NCBI GenBank assembly: GCA_010015805.1
Contig: ML978126.1
Span: 620,001-684,000, forward strand
Length of the DNA stretch: 64,000 nucleotides
Direction of reading: 5' to 3'
Source: Rhizodiscina lignyota
Lineage: Eukaryota; Ascomycota; Dothideomycetes; Aulographales; Rhizodiscinaceae
Positions 33,241-43,525 of this stretch are shown piece after piece. The translations under genes and the position numbers were made by a program. The notes under the pieces were generated by a model. That model saw only the letters and a program-made list of their open reading frames with translations. It did not search any database and had not been told where the DNA came from. Position 1 is the stretch's first letter. Every line of letters begins with the position of its first letter.

Positions 33241-34764
33241 TCACTCGTCACTGTCGTCACTTTCGCTACTTGATACGTCTTCTGCGCCTTCTTCCTCATC
33301 ATCTCCGTTCACAGTGGCATTACCCTTGCCAATCATCAGGAATGCCTTCATACATGTGATTCGATTCGTCGTCTCGTATGTGCCCAGCAACCTCCCCACC
33401 TGCTTAACTGTTGGTAGTGGAGTCGTAACGCTCTTTGCCTCCGGTTGCTCCTCTGAGCCCAACTCCTGGATGTCAACTGTCCAGAGATTAACAGCCCCGT
33501 CGCTACAGGCTGTGACGACAATGTAGGTGATTTGATCATCGCCATCATTAACAGAACGCATAGGCAACAGATCAAAATCCTTGATGCGTGATAGGATACC
33601 AGCGTCGCGCCCACCGAGTTGCGCAAGCAGTTCGCAATCCGGGATTGTATCATCTTTCGGCGCGCTTGCATCCGCTATATCTGACTCTGTTTGCGGCTCA
33701 GGCCTGTAGAACAGTATCCGGCCATCCTCGGTGGACACTGCTAGTATGTTCTGCTTGGTGCTGGGCAGATATTGCATCTGATGCACCTTCGTCAATGGCC
33801 GTGGCAGTAATTTCGCCTTCGGTTTCGAGTCCATCCCGAATACGACGGCACCGCGCTCAAACCCAACGACGTACTCTTCGCCATCGTTCGGCTCCCACAC
33901 TACTTTTCGGCCCTCACCGCTTCCGAATCTTCCTTCTCCGACCTGCGCCAATAGACTCTTGCTAAACTGTAGCACTCCGGCCTTCTTTCCTGTCACAAGA
34001 TTCCACAACCTCATGCAGCGCTCTCCTCTTCCAACAGAGACCATGAGCTTCAGACTCGGGTGAACAGCCAGGTCATTGACGCCGGCCGGGACCTCTCCTG
34101 GTGCAGCAGTATCTCCGCTCGGTCTTCCCGCGGGTTTCGGTATTGGCGCACGCAGACTGGACAGGACAGACCAGTCCCGCGTGCGGAGGATGGCGATGGA
34201 GTTGTCTGCGGCGGAGGAAAGCAGCTTTGTGCGCGTAGGGAAGGTGAGCGTTGTGACGGTGCTGGCGTGGTGATTGAGCGTGCCGAGTTCCTTGTTAGTT
34301 GGGTTTGTGGAGGTTGGTTTGATGATGCTGGTGAGGGCGGAAGGCTTTCGCGTGCCATTTTTGGGAGCGTCTTTCGATGGAGGTGGTGGAACGGTGGAGA
34401 GCGAATACAGGTTGATTCGCTCGTCGGTACTGCCAGTCGCCAGGATGACTTTCTGAGAGTCTGATTGTGGTGATATGGCTAAACAGCGGATGGCAGAGGT
34501 ATGAGCATTGAAGAGGAAGGAGTCGGAGAACGACACAGAGGCTTCCGTGTCGTCATTTTTGCCTTGAAAGGAGTCTAAGGGTATCGTCGCTATGATGCCA
34601 TGCAAAACGCGTTCGTAGGAGCCGGTGATTATTTGAATTGATACTGGAGCTTTAGTGTGTGGTGCGTCTTCATGTGAGGCCGAGGACGTCAAATCCTGCT
34701 TTGTGGCCTTTCCATTTGGCGCACCGCCCTCATTTTCACTCTGGTCGCGCTTGCGCTTCCCCAT
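33241..34764 (-). CDS. MAK11: WD40 protein of the Mak11/PAK1IP1 family (60S ribosome biogenesis)
   Basis: Single exon of 507 residues. The start at 34764 gives MGKRKRDQSENEG, a nucleolar-type basic N-terminus; the frame extends ~48 codons upstream but no ATG lies there. WD repeats are visible at FNAHTSAIRCLAISP with GSTDERINLYSL, NHHASTVTTLTFP with SAADNSIAILRTRDW, VNDLAVHPSLKLMVSVGRG with MRLWNLVTG, and later ITYIVVTACSDGAVNLWTV. Mak11 recruits Rlp24 to pre-60S particles in yeast, and mammalian PAK1IP1 is the orthologue. The C-terminus is Ser/Glu/Asp-rich. The gene faces the Vid21 gene across a 304 bp promoter and converges with the Rad60-like gene. Confidence 0.85.
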   Translation of the reverse strand: MGKRKRDQSENEGGAPNGKATKQDLTSSASHEDAPHTKAPVSIQIITGSYERVLHGIIATIPLDSFQGKNDDTEASVSFSDSFLFNAHTSAIRCLAISPQSDSQKVILATGSTDERINLYSLSTVPPPPSKDAPKNGTRKPSALTSIIKPTSTNPTNKELGTLNHHASTVTTLTFPTRTKLLSSAADNSIAILRTRDWSVLSSLRAPIPKPAGRPSGDTAAPGEVPAGVNDLAVHPSLKLMVSVGRGERCMRLWNLVTGKKAGVLQFSKSLLAQVGEGRFGSGEGRKVVWEPNDGEEYVVGFERGAVVFGMDSKPKAKLLPRPLTKVHQMQYLPSTKQNILAVSTEDGRILFYRPEPQTESDIADASAPKDDTIPDCELLAQLGGRDAGILSRIKDFDLLPMRSVNDGDDQITYIVVTACSDGAVNLWTVDIQELGSEEQPEAKSVTTPLPTVKQVGRLLGTYETTNRITCMKAFLMIGKGNATVNGDDEEEGAEDVSSSESDDSDE

Positions 34765-35068
34765 CGTAATTGTGTCTTCAGAGCAAGGCGCAACAGGAGT
34801 GTTGTCGTGTTCCCGAGGTTGATATAAAAAATTGGACGAACCGCGAACACGGCTTTCACAATCCCCAAAAAATCCAAAGCGTGAAAAGCACGGGCCGCTT
34901 TCGCCCAAGTCCGCTCCTCTTCCGCCTCCCTCACGGCGAACGGTCGCACCTCAGTGGCATTCGTCCAGCACATCAACAACTCACCCAAACCATCAAGACT
35001 CTCGATTTCCATCAAAATTCCATCTCGATGCGGGCGACGTATGTCTTCGCATCGATCATCTCCCTTCT
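34765..35068. promoter_or_regulatory. Shared divergent promoter, MAK11-like and VID21-like genes
   Basis: 304 bp separate the two start codons, the same distance as between LSM6 and the Rad60-like gene. No TATA box is obvious. Further S-phase-like motifs (ACGCGT near 35142, GCGGCGTTGGCGCG near 35229) lie just inside the first VID21 intron. Confidence 0.45.
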
Positions 35069-38000
35069 ATGTCCGTGAACCTCGTCCGCGATGCCGTCCT
35101 CGACGAGAGAAAACAGCAGATTAAGTGAGTGTCCCGTGACCTACGCGTTTTTTAACCTTAATATCGGTACCGACTGAAAGCTTGCACCATGCGACAAGCG
35201 CCTGTCGAGTTTTTAACGTTTGTTTTCGCGGCGTTGGCGCGTTCTAACGTGTTATATCCAGTGCTGCTACGGTCGCGCGCAAACGGGGGCTTCTCGCCTT
35301 GCTACGCGCCAGCCGGCACCCCCCAAACTTCGGTGCACCTCCGCTGAGTCCAATCAGCCCCGACGAAGAGCGTTTTCTCGAGGACAACGATATCGAAGCG
35401 TGCGTATTTTCTCGTTGTTTCCCTGAAGATTTGCGCTCTCACAATGATTTGTAAATTTTCTTATCGCTGTTATACTTCGCTAACACTATTGTTCCTACTG
35501 TAGAGGCCGATACTTCGATGAGGCTTCCCTTCCTACTCACAATGTTAACACACCACAGCCTTCAAAAGAAGGCACGTCCGCCCACGATGCATCGATTGCA
35601 CCTTCTTCGCCGGTTTCTCCTGGTGCAACACCGTCTCAACACGCTGCGCTTCCCTCTACTAAACTTCCGCTTCCCAAAAGCCCAGCGTCGATCTCAATTC
35701 CTGAACCAAACAAGACCGACATACTTATGACCGATGCCCCGCCAACACATCTACGCGGCGATACAGATCACAGCCTAACTGTCAAAGAGAAGAGTGCAGA
35801 ACCAGCTGGACAACTGGCGGGATCAGGCAAGGAAGCATCTGCGCGACCACAGGACATTCAACATCCTACTTTAGATGATGCGATACAATTACCTGATCCA
35901 AGCGCTACAAGTCAAGGAGATTCGGCCGCTCGTCAACCAAAGACTGTCAAACTTCCGCCCAAGGATAGTCAAGAAAAGCATGTGAAAGAGATCGAGTCTG
36001 CGCAAGAGGACGCAAGGCGAAGGGAGCGCAAAGAAGACGAGGCTCTGAATACGCTTGCTGTCGCTCACCCTGCAGACGTGGCTTCGTCTCCTTCCTCAAC
36101 AATCGGCGCATACTCGAATTCATTTACCCCCAAGGCGACAAATATCTCGCCGGATACAAGCCCCGACGTCGAGTCAAGAAGAGAGAGGAACGTCGAAGGA
36201 ACTACTTCTGGCACCAACGGCGCTGCATTGAAAGAGCAACGGGACAAGGCTCTCAGGTTGCAGATGGATGCTGCACGAGACGCAGTGCAAGATTCAAGCT
36301 TAGCTGGTCCAGATGCTCAATTGCGTCTTGAGGAACAGGAGGCTGCGCGTCTTGCACAGAGCTCTGTTTCGGGTCGAAAGCCTCCAAAGGACTCCGAACT
36401 CACCCAAGATGCGGAGGATTTCGTCGAGGAGGCCAAAGAAGCCGCCAAGGAAGCTGCCAAGAATGGTCTAGCAAGCGCAAATGGCCAGGATGGCCCAGCC
36501 GGTCAACCCTTAAGCTCAACAGCACCTCTCACGAATGGAAAAGAGAAATCAGACGATACGATCGTTGTGAGGCGTCGAATGGAGGGTGGGCCTGAACAAC
36601 CCAGCCAACAGGATACAGAAATGGCAGACGCCGGCCCAAGCACTTCCACAGACGAACAAACAGCGGCAGCAGTAGCGAGCGCTACGACTCAAAGACCAAC
36701 CTTGGAAAAAATGGCCACTCGTGTCTCGTCTGGTGCCATGCGCCAGAAGTCTGTATCCGAGATTATTGGCGAAACTCGACCGTCGAGTCAACATCAGAGC
36801 ATAAGTGGAAGTACTGGTGCGTCTTCGAGACAGCTAGCCATGCCTGCCCAGATACGAACGTCAAGGCCATCTGCTTCTTCTGCACTCATAACTCACGCCG
36901 ACAGCACGAGATCAACACAATGGATCCGTCATTTTTCCGATGATTACCTTGCCCTTAGAGGAGCTTCACAAGACGAAGACAAGGACTATCTTGGACCCCT
37001 GTTTGTGTACCAGGCCCATCAGGCACCCCGCACACAGCCACTTCAAGATCTTATCCAACAAGCAAACAAAACTCTCAGTACGCTCAACATGCAGGCTGCC
37101 GCTCGAGAGCAGCAAGATTATCGGATACTAAAGCGCATTTACCAGTTGCAGAATGCCAATCGTTGGTCCTTCCGACAGATGGAAATGTGTGCAGAACCAG
37201 CCCGACCTGCTTCCCATCTTGATCATTTACTGGGGGAAATGAAATGGATGCGGACCGACTTCCGTGAAGAACGCAAGTTAAAAGCCGTCGCTTCGAGGAA
37301 GCTTGCCGTTTGGTGTGCCGAATGGGTTGCTTCGCCATATGACGAACGAGAAGCACTTCAAATCTCAGATACGAGGGAAGAAGCCAGGGACAGACGAAAT
37401 GAGTCAAGTGGTATCGCAACCCAGACACCCGACGCTATGGATCAAGTGCCCGACCTTGTTCCCTCAAAGGCGAATGAGACCGATAGCGAAGGTTCTCTAG
37501 AGGAGCCGCTCGTTACTGGTCTACCGCCTTCTGCGATTGGGTCACTTGCTTTCGACGATTTCATGTTCGAGCTGGATGACTCAGCACTTGCTGAGAGCTT
37601 TCTCCGCGAGTTACCCTTGTACAAGCCAAAGATGCTCCCAACAGAGCACTCTACCAAGGCCACGCTACCAGTCGCAAAACTACTGAGCGCCAAGCTTGTT
37701 TCGCAGTCACAGGGGCCTCCCCGGAAGCGAAGTCGGTTTGAGTATGAAGAGGAAGACTCTGATCCTGCCACGGTGAGGAACAAGCCAAGAGAGTCGGAGG
37801 GGCCTTTCTCAGGGACGCCTACACGACGCTCTCCCAAACTTGAATTGCCACCTGATGAAGATGACTTAGCTCTGTTCATGCCAGAAAACAAGCATGTTCG
37901 TGATCGCCTGCACGCAAGCCATGCGTTTAGGCCGCCATCTGAGTTCGGCATGCCATCTACAAGCTTCTTTGAATCACGATCTTCATCACAGTGGACATGG

Positions 38001-39909
38001 AATGAAGACCAAAAGTTGCGCTCTCTCGTCAAGGAGTTCTCTTACAACTGGTCGCTCATATCCGCGGAATTGGCAAGTCCTTCCCTATTCACTGCGCAAT
38101 CGGAGCGTCGTACTCCATGGGAATGCTTTGAAAGATGGGTGCAGCTGGAGGGTCTTCCAGCGGAAATGTCAAAGACTCAATATTTCAGGACATACCAAGC
38201 TCGGCTAGAAGCAGCTGCTCGGACTGTTGCTGCGCAACACGCACAACAACAACAGGCGGCCCAGCAGGCGGCAGCACAAACACCAGGTCAAGGAATCCTC
38301 GGCCCGAGAAGGAGGACAACACAACCGTTCAGAGTTGAACGTCGCAAACAAGTGAGGTACCTTGCTATCATCGACGGCATGCGCAAGTTAGCACGGAGGC
38401 GAGAGTCCAACATGCACAAGCAACAAGAAAGTTCGTACTTCCCATTCCCCCAAATAATTCCGCAACGGTCGATTGTTAACTTTCAGAAGACGCTAAAGCG
38501 GCACAAATGCGCAAAGCACAGGAAGTGCCGCAACCAAAGGGTGCTGTGCAAACACCAGCGGAATTCAGTCGCCTCAGATACGAACGAGACGTGAAACTAC
38601 AAGAGAGAGCCGAGCAAGCTCGGGCGCAGTGGATTCAGCAACAGCAAAGGGTACAGAACTCTTCAATACCCGCGCCCAATTCATCACTGACAAACTTGTC
38701 TAGAACGCCGCAATGCAGCGTCAACTCGCTGCAGGTGGTCAACCACAGGCCGCACAAGCCGGAGCAATGCAAGCCAACGCACAGCAGCAACGTAATGGTG
38801 TTCCTAACGGCCAGCAAGGCCAGGCTCAGAGCGCTGCAATGGCTACCGCGCAGAACGGTCAACTCCAACCCAACAACAACATGCAAGCTCGTATGCAAGC
38901 ACAGAATGCGACAATGCAAAACAATGTGCAGAACGGCACTGGCATGGCTACTGCTAACATGCAGATGGCAGGCATGCAAGGAGTGCCTCAAGCGCAGATG
39001 CAAGCTGCGATGATGGGCCAGCAGAGGGTCAGCTCTCCGGAGAATATGCGTATTGCCATGCAGCAACGCCAAATGAATGTTGCTGCTGCTCACGCGCAGG
39101 CTATGCAACTACAGCACTTAAGCCAGCCTGGAAACCTCGCAAGTGCACACCTCGCCGGCAGTACCGGGCTCGGAAACGTTCAAAATGCAGCCATGTATGC
39201 TGCTTTGCAAAAACAGATGGCACAGAATGGAATGAATGGCATGTCATCTGCCTCACCCAGAATGAATCAAATGGGTGGTGGTGGTGGTGGTGGTGGTGGT
39301 GGTGGTGGTGCTCCACAACAATTATCCAGTGGTCACGTTCCTGCCATCAACCAGCTTGCATCCCATATTCAATCGCAGAATCCACAATACAGCCCCGAAA
39401 CTATCAATCGAATGGCTGCTAAACAACTACAAGGCCAGATGGTTCGTCAGAACGCTCTCAACGCCGCCGCCGGTGCCTCAGCGACTGGAATGGGAGGAAA
39501 CATGGGCATGAACATGAACATGAACATGAACATGACAAACATGAACATGGGCATGGGGATGAATGGTAACTTCGCGCAGATGGGTTATGGTCAAAATGGC
39601 AGTCCCAACATGGCTAACATGAACATGATGGCCAGTCAGCCAGGAAGCGTTTCTCCAGTTCAGCATTACAGTCAGGCAGTGAGGATGCAGCAACAGCAGC
39701 AGGGTGGGAGGCAGATGGCTGGAAGCCCAGTGATGGGAATGAGCATGAATATGGGAAGTGGTGGGAGCCGTAGCGCGACTCCTCAACAAGGTCAACAGGG
39801 CCATCAAAGGATTGGAAGTGGCAGTGCCATGGAAGCCAGTCTCAGCCCTGGTGGTCAGGGACGGCCTGGATCGATGAATGGGCCTGGTAGCGCACCAGGC
39901 AGCAGATGA
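35069..39909 (+). CDS. VID21: Vid21/Eaf1, platform subunit of the NuA4 histone acetyltransferase
   Basis: Exons are 35069..35124, 35262..35399, 35504..38430, 38487..38650 and 38704..39909, giving 1496 residues. Eaf1/Vid21 is the scaffold that assembles NuA4 and binds actin-related proteins through its HSA domain. Visible are an N-terminal MSVNLVRDAVLDERKQQ helix, a long disordered Ser/Pro/Glu region, the HSA segment at ~635-700 (DHLLGEMKWMRTDFREERKL), a SANT/Myb domain at ~894-950 (WTWNEDQKLRSLVKEFSYNW, TPWECFERWVQLEG), a basic segment, and a Gln/Met/Gly-rich tail that includes 12 consecutive glycines. Every intron has a CTAAC- or CTGAC-type branch point (TTCTAAC, GCTAAC, GTTAAC, CTGAC) and the frame is continuous. 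The first exon was chosen because it yields the conserved N-terminus. Confidence 0.93.
39274..39309 (+). repeat. (GGT)12 trinucleotide microsatellite in VID21
   Basis: Twelve perfect GGT codons encode Gly 1286-1297. Uninterrupted use of one synonymous codon points to replication slippage, and length variation between strains is expected. Confidence 0.95.
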
Positions 39910-40310
39910 AGCCGTATGATTTTCCTGTAAATACTATTGGGTGAAGCGCTTCGACCTCACCCTCCATCTTTCGTTTCAGCACGAGTAGATTCGATACCCC
40001 AGTGGTCGGCGGGGTTGGCAATCTGATTATGAGCAGCAGGCAGGGCAGGTCGTTCAGGATATCTGAGGCTCAGAAACGTCTCGACTGCATTGGGAATTAG
40101 AAAAATTAAGCTGTTGTAATCCTTCTGACTTTGCCACTACTCATTGAAATTATATTGTGTTAAAGAGTTTTTCAAACTCTAGCACAAACCGCTCACGAAT
40201 CGAAACCTCATCGAATTGATATCACGTGATGTGAGTCTATCTCGACCGCATGAGTCGCGATCGCTCACGGCAGGGCTCAAAGAATCAACGTTTCATCCTC
40301 GAGATTCACG
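39910..40310. other. Intergenic region between VID21 and the DUF1640 gene
   Basis: 401 bp holding the VID21 3' flank and the promoter of the next gene on the same strand. It includes a palindromic TCACGTGA near 40222. No gene is seen. Confidence 0.55.
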
Positions 40311-41101
40311 ATGGCACTTCCAACCGCATCTATGGCCATCTCACGCTCCCTCGTACCGCGCGTTGGCCTCTATAGCTCCCATTTCCGTCCAGCAGCATCG
40401 GTATTCAACCTCACTCAGCATGAGAGACATCAGCGACTCAGTGGGCGACGTCCATTCTCCGCAACGGCGAAACCGCAGAGAGACCACCACTTCGACACTC
40501 TCAAGTTCGTCGAGAGGTTACAGAGCGAGGGTTTCACAGAAGAGCAGAGTGTGGCGATGATGAAAGTACTGAGCGATGTCATCGAGGAGAGGTATGCTAC
40601 ACTATCACACATATTTAGAAGCATTTAGATTGGAAAACCCCATACGGAAAGCTAACAACTCCATCTCCCAGCATCCAAAACCTCACCCGTACAATGGTCC
40701 TCCGTGAAGACCAGGAACGCGCAACCTACACCCAAAAAGTCGACTTTGCCAAGCTGCGCTCCGAACTTCTCACCGCCGACTCGACAGAGTCCTCGCTAAC
40801 CCGAGCGTCGCATGAACGACTTACGAACGAGCTGGCGAAGCTGAATTCCCGCCTGCGAGATGAGATATCACGAACCCAAGCATCTGTCAGATTGGATCTG
40901 AACTTAGAGAAGGGACGGATCAGGGAAGAGGCGAATGTGCAGGAGCTGAAGATTAAGGAGACAGAGACGAGGATCGAGCAGGAGACAGCGGTGCTGAGGG
41001 AGAGGTTGGAGGCTGTAAAGTTCAGTACGCTGCAGTGGTTGATGGGCGTGTGTACAGGAACGGCGGCGTTGATCCTGGGTGCTTGGAGGTTGTTGATGTG
41101 A
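40311..41101 (+). CDS. DUF1640 (Fmp32/MCUR1-type) mitochondrial coiled-coil membrane protein
   Basis: Exons are 40311..40591 and 40672..41101, giving 236 residues. The 80-nt intron has a GCTAACAAC branch point. A basic N-terminal presequence (ISRSLVPRVGLYSSHFRP) indicates mitochondrial import. The family signature follows: FDTLKFVERLQSEGFTEEQS and MMKVLSDVIEE, then a long coiled coil (ERLTNELAKLNSRLRDEI, EANVQELKIKETETRIEQE). A C-terminal transmembrane helix (LQWLMGVCTGTAALILGAW) completes the usual topology. Yeast relatives are inner-membrane proteins linked to respiratory-complex assembly, and mammalian MCUR1 to calcium uniporter function; the role here is inferred from family only. Confidence 0.9.
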
Positions 41102-41649
41102 TTGATTGCAGTTGGATTGAGATCTCCTCTTAGTGGGTATTTGTCTCACCACTAGACATGAGTTGAGCGCGGAGTTAGGACGAACGTTACGTTAACCTGG
41201 TATTGGTATACCGAGATGGACCAGCGGTTGGGTGAATTCTTTGCCCAGGGCACCATATCACCTCCGTCTTCTTTCCAAATGGCTGATTATCTCAAGAAGA
41301 TAGGACTTCATATATCAGAGCTTCAGTTTATGTGTTGTGTTGTTGTTCAGCACACTCTTCGCGTCTCGTTCCACAGCCTATACATGTTTGGGTTAACGGA
41401 GTTCTCTCTTATACATTTTGGTGAAGCGAGCTCTTTGCGTAGTGCCGCAGGTAGCCGATAGCGTACTGGACCCTGACGCATATCTGCGGGTTTGCTGCCT
41501 GGCGGCTAGGTAGATGAGCTCGTTGGAGCTTGGACATCAATTTCTTCTCTTTCAAACTATGCCACCGACAACTACAACCACCACTTCCTCTTAGAAATTC
41601 CTCCCTCCTCTACCTATCTCTGCAATCACCTCTACACATCACATCCACC
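41102..41649. other. Intergenic region upstream of the RNase H-like gene
   Basis: 548 bp. The final 120 bp are C/T-rich leader-like sequence. No gene is seen. Confidence 0.55.
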
Positions 41650-42561
41650 ATGTCGACCTTCAGCGAATTCCTTCAAAACGAGACCATTCGTTACCTATCC
41701 GGGCAACCACCTCTGGACACCCCTCAGACGTTCATAATAGAATCCATCCCTGAGCCAGAAGCAGTCCCTGTTCTCAAAGGCAAAGATCTTCGATATGTCC
41801 CAGCGAGGGATGAACAGCTCCGCGGCGGAGCACCCGTCGAAGCAGCAGAGCTGGAATGGCCCCCGGCGGCCGCAGACCCAGGAATTCTCACCACGTACGA
41901 CTGCAATCAGTGCGGCCTGACATGGCTCTGCGGTAATGCGGGTGAAGACGCGGGCGAGAAGCACCCACAACACGCCGCCCTGTCGACTTCGCATGACGAT
42001 ACCCGCGCAACTCGATCTATACTTGTATACGTCAGCGGCGCGGCGCGCCAGAGGGGCAATGCGGCCGGCAAGATGGCGGTGGGCGCGTTCTTCGCGCAGA
42101 CCTCACATTTCAACGTCGCGGAGAGCTTCTCGGGCGTTGATGGCCCTGCTGGCGGCGTGACGAACCACAAGGCGGAGGTTATGGCCGTCGGGAGGGTGCT
42201 GGAGGATGTCAGGAAGAGGGTCCTGCCGCAGTATCGCGGCATGCTGGATTACACGCCCGGCTTGGGTGAGGTACGTACCAGGCTCCAGATGAAGTACCTA
42301 CGTGTTATTATTGCCACAGAGTCGGAGTACCTAGTGGAGAGCATGGAGAAGCTGGGCGGCGTGTGGAGGGTTGCAGGAGGGGACCGGGTAGTGCTGGATA
42401 GGAAAGGCAAGGAGGTTGATGTCAAGAACGCGGCGCAGTTCTTGACGATCAAGCAAGAGGCGGAGATGCTGGCGGCGGCGGGGGTACAGGTAGTATACTA
42501 CCTTGTACAAAAGAAGTTTAACAAGACGGCGGCGGGCGGCGCGAAGGCTGCTCTGGGATGA
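41650..42561 (+). CDS. RNase H-fold protein with degenerate active site
   Basis: Single exon of 303 residues, starting at MSTFSEFLQNETIRYLSG in good context (ACCATGT). Residues ~122-235 follow the RNase HI strand-helix order: SILVYVSGAARQRGN, MAVGAFFAQTSHFN, GGVTNHKAEVMAVGRVLEDV, and YLRVIIATESEYLVESM. The family's first catalytic Asp (YtDGAC) is replaced in VYVSG, Glu 176 in NHKAEV is kept, and the TDSEYV aspartate is Glu 224. This predicts loss or change of nuclease activity. N-terminal of the fold is a Cys cluster (Cys 85, 88, 94) with nearby His residues that might bind a metal. The protein may be a nucleic-acid-binding relic of RNase H; the fold call is by motif order only. Confidence 0.75.
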   Translation: MSTFSEFLQNETIRYLSGQPPLDTPQTFIIESIPEPEAVPVLKGKDLRYVPARDEQLRGGAPVEAAELEWPPAAADPGILTTYDCNQCGLTWLCGNAGEDAGEKHPQHAALSTSHDDTRATRSILVYVSGAARQRGNAAGKMAVGAFFAQTSHFNVAESFSGVDGPAGGVTNHKAEVMAVGRVLEDVRKRVLPQYRGMLDYTPGLGEVRTRLQMKYLRVIIATESEYLVESMEKLGGVWRVAGGDRVVLDRKGKEVDVKNAAQFLTIKQEAEMLAAAGVQVVYYLVQKKFNKTAAGGAKAALG

Positions 42562-43525
42562 AGTAGGGGGCTCTGTGGGTGTGGGAGGGGACTTGTTGCA
42601 CAGTGGTTTGGAGTGGGAGACGAGGCCGTCAGTATAGATACCCAATGAATGCAAAGAACATCGGCCAGGAGTGAATTCGAATACTCATTGCAAGTACAGC
42701 AGGCTCTGAAGAAGGCCTCTCATCTGATTTATGTGCATTCATGCATCGTGCACGGTTGATCGGAAGATACGTTTCATCAATTACTTGTATCCTTTCACGT
42801 GCTGTCGAACGAATCTCACATTAAACCGTTGAAATTAGTGAGCATTCTCGAAAAGGCTTAGAAAGCTTGTGAATTAAAGGATTGAGAGGGCTAAGGGAGG
42901 AGAGGGCTCCCTGACCGATTATATACACTAAAATAAGGAGAAAGGCATCGGAAATTAGGCCTCCGAAGCCCACGGCGACTCCGAGCCGTGCCAGTTGACT
43001 GACTCGTTCAATACGTGCAGTGTCAGGTCAGAAGAATGGACGGTATTATATACCATGTTATTCGCATATCTCGAGAGGCCATGAGGCCTTTAACACCTGT
43101 ATACTCCCTTGCAGAAGAACAGATACCGACCTGGAGTTACAGTTCTTCACTCCAATTACGAAGAGCCAGGTTCTCATGAGCGAATGAGACCTGCAACTGC
43201 GTGTCCTTTCCGGCACACCGAGAAGCAAAGGCAGGCCTAGCAAGCTACTCCATAAAAGCTTTCAATACACATTCAAGAACATATAGAAGCTTCCTGGAAG
43301 TGCTGAAAGGCGACCTAGTAGAGTGGTTCTGTGGACTGTTCACTCGGTGGAAAATAGCTCCTTCGTACCAGGAATAAATCAGTTAACCTGCGCTCAGAGA
43401 TCTTAGAGTCTGCGTGGCGGCTCCATTGCTCTCTTCTTCAACTTCAAACTCTATAGGCAGGTTGTAGAGTTCCCGAAGAATCTTGATTTCCATTGCACCG
43501 AAGCCACTGAGAACCATCTCCTCTA
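42562..43525. other. Intergenic region with A+T-rich patches
   Basis: 964 bp between converging genes. An A+T-richer part (42780-42960) resembles the degenerate repeat strips elsewhere, but I could not align it with confidence. No gene is seen. Confidence 0.5.

Noticed and set aside
39275-39511. A poly-Val frame and, on the other strand, a poly-His frame
   Set aside because: Both are alternative-frame readings of the GGT microsatellite inside VID21.
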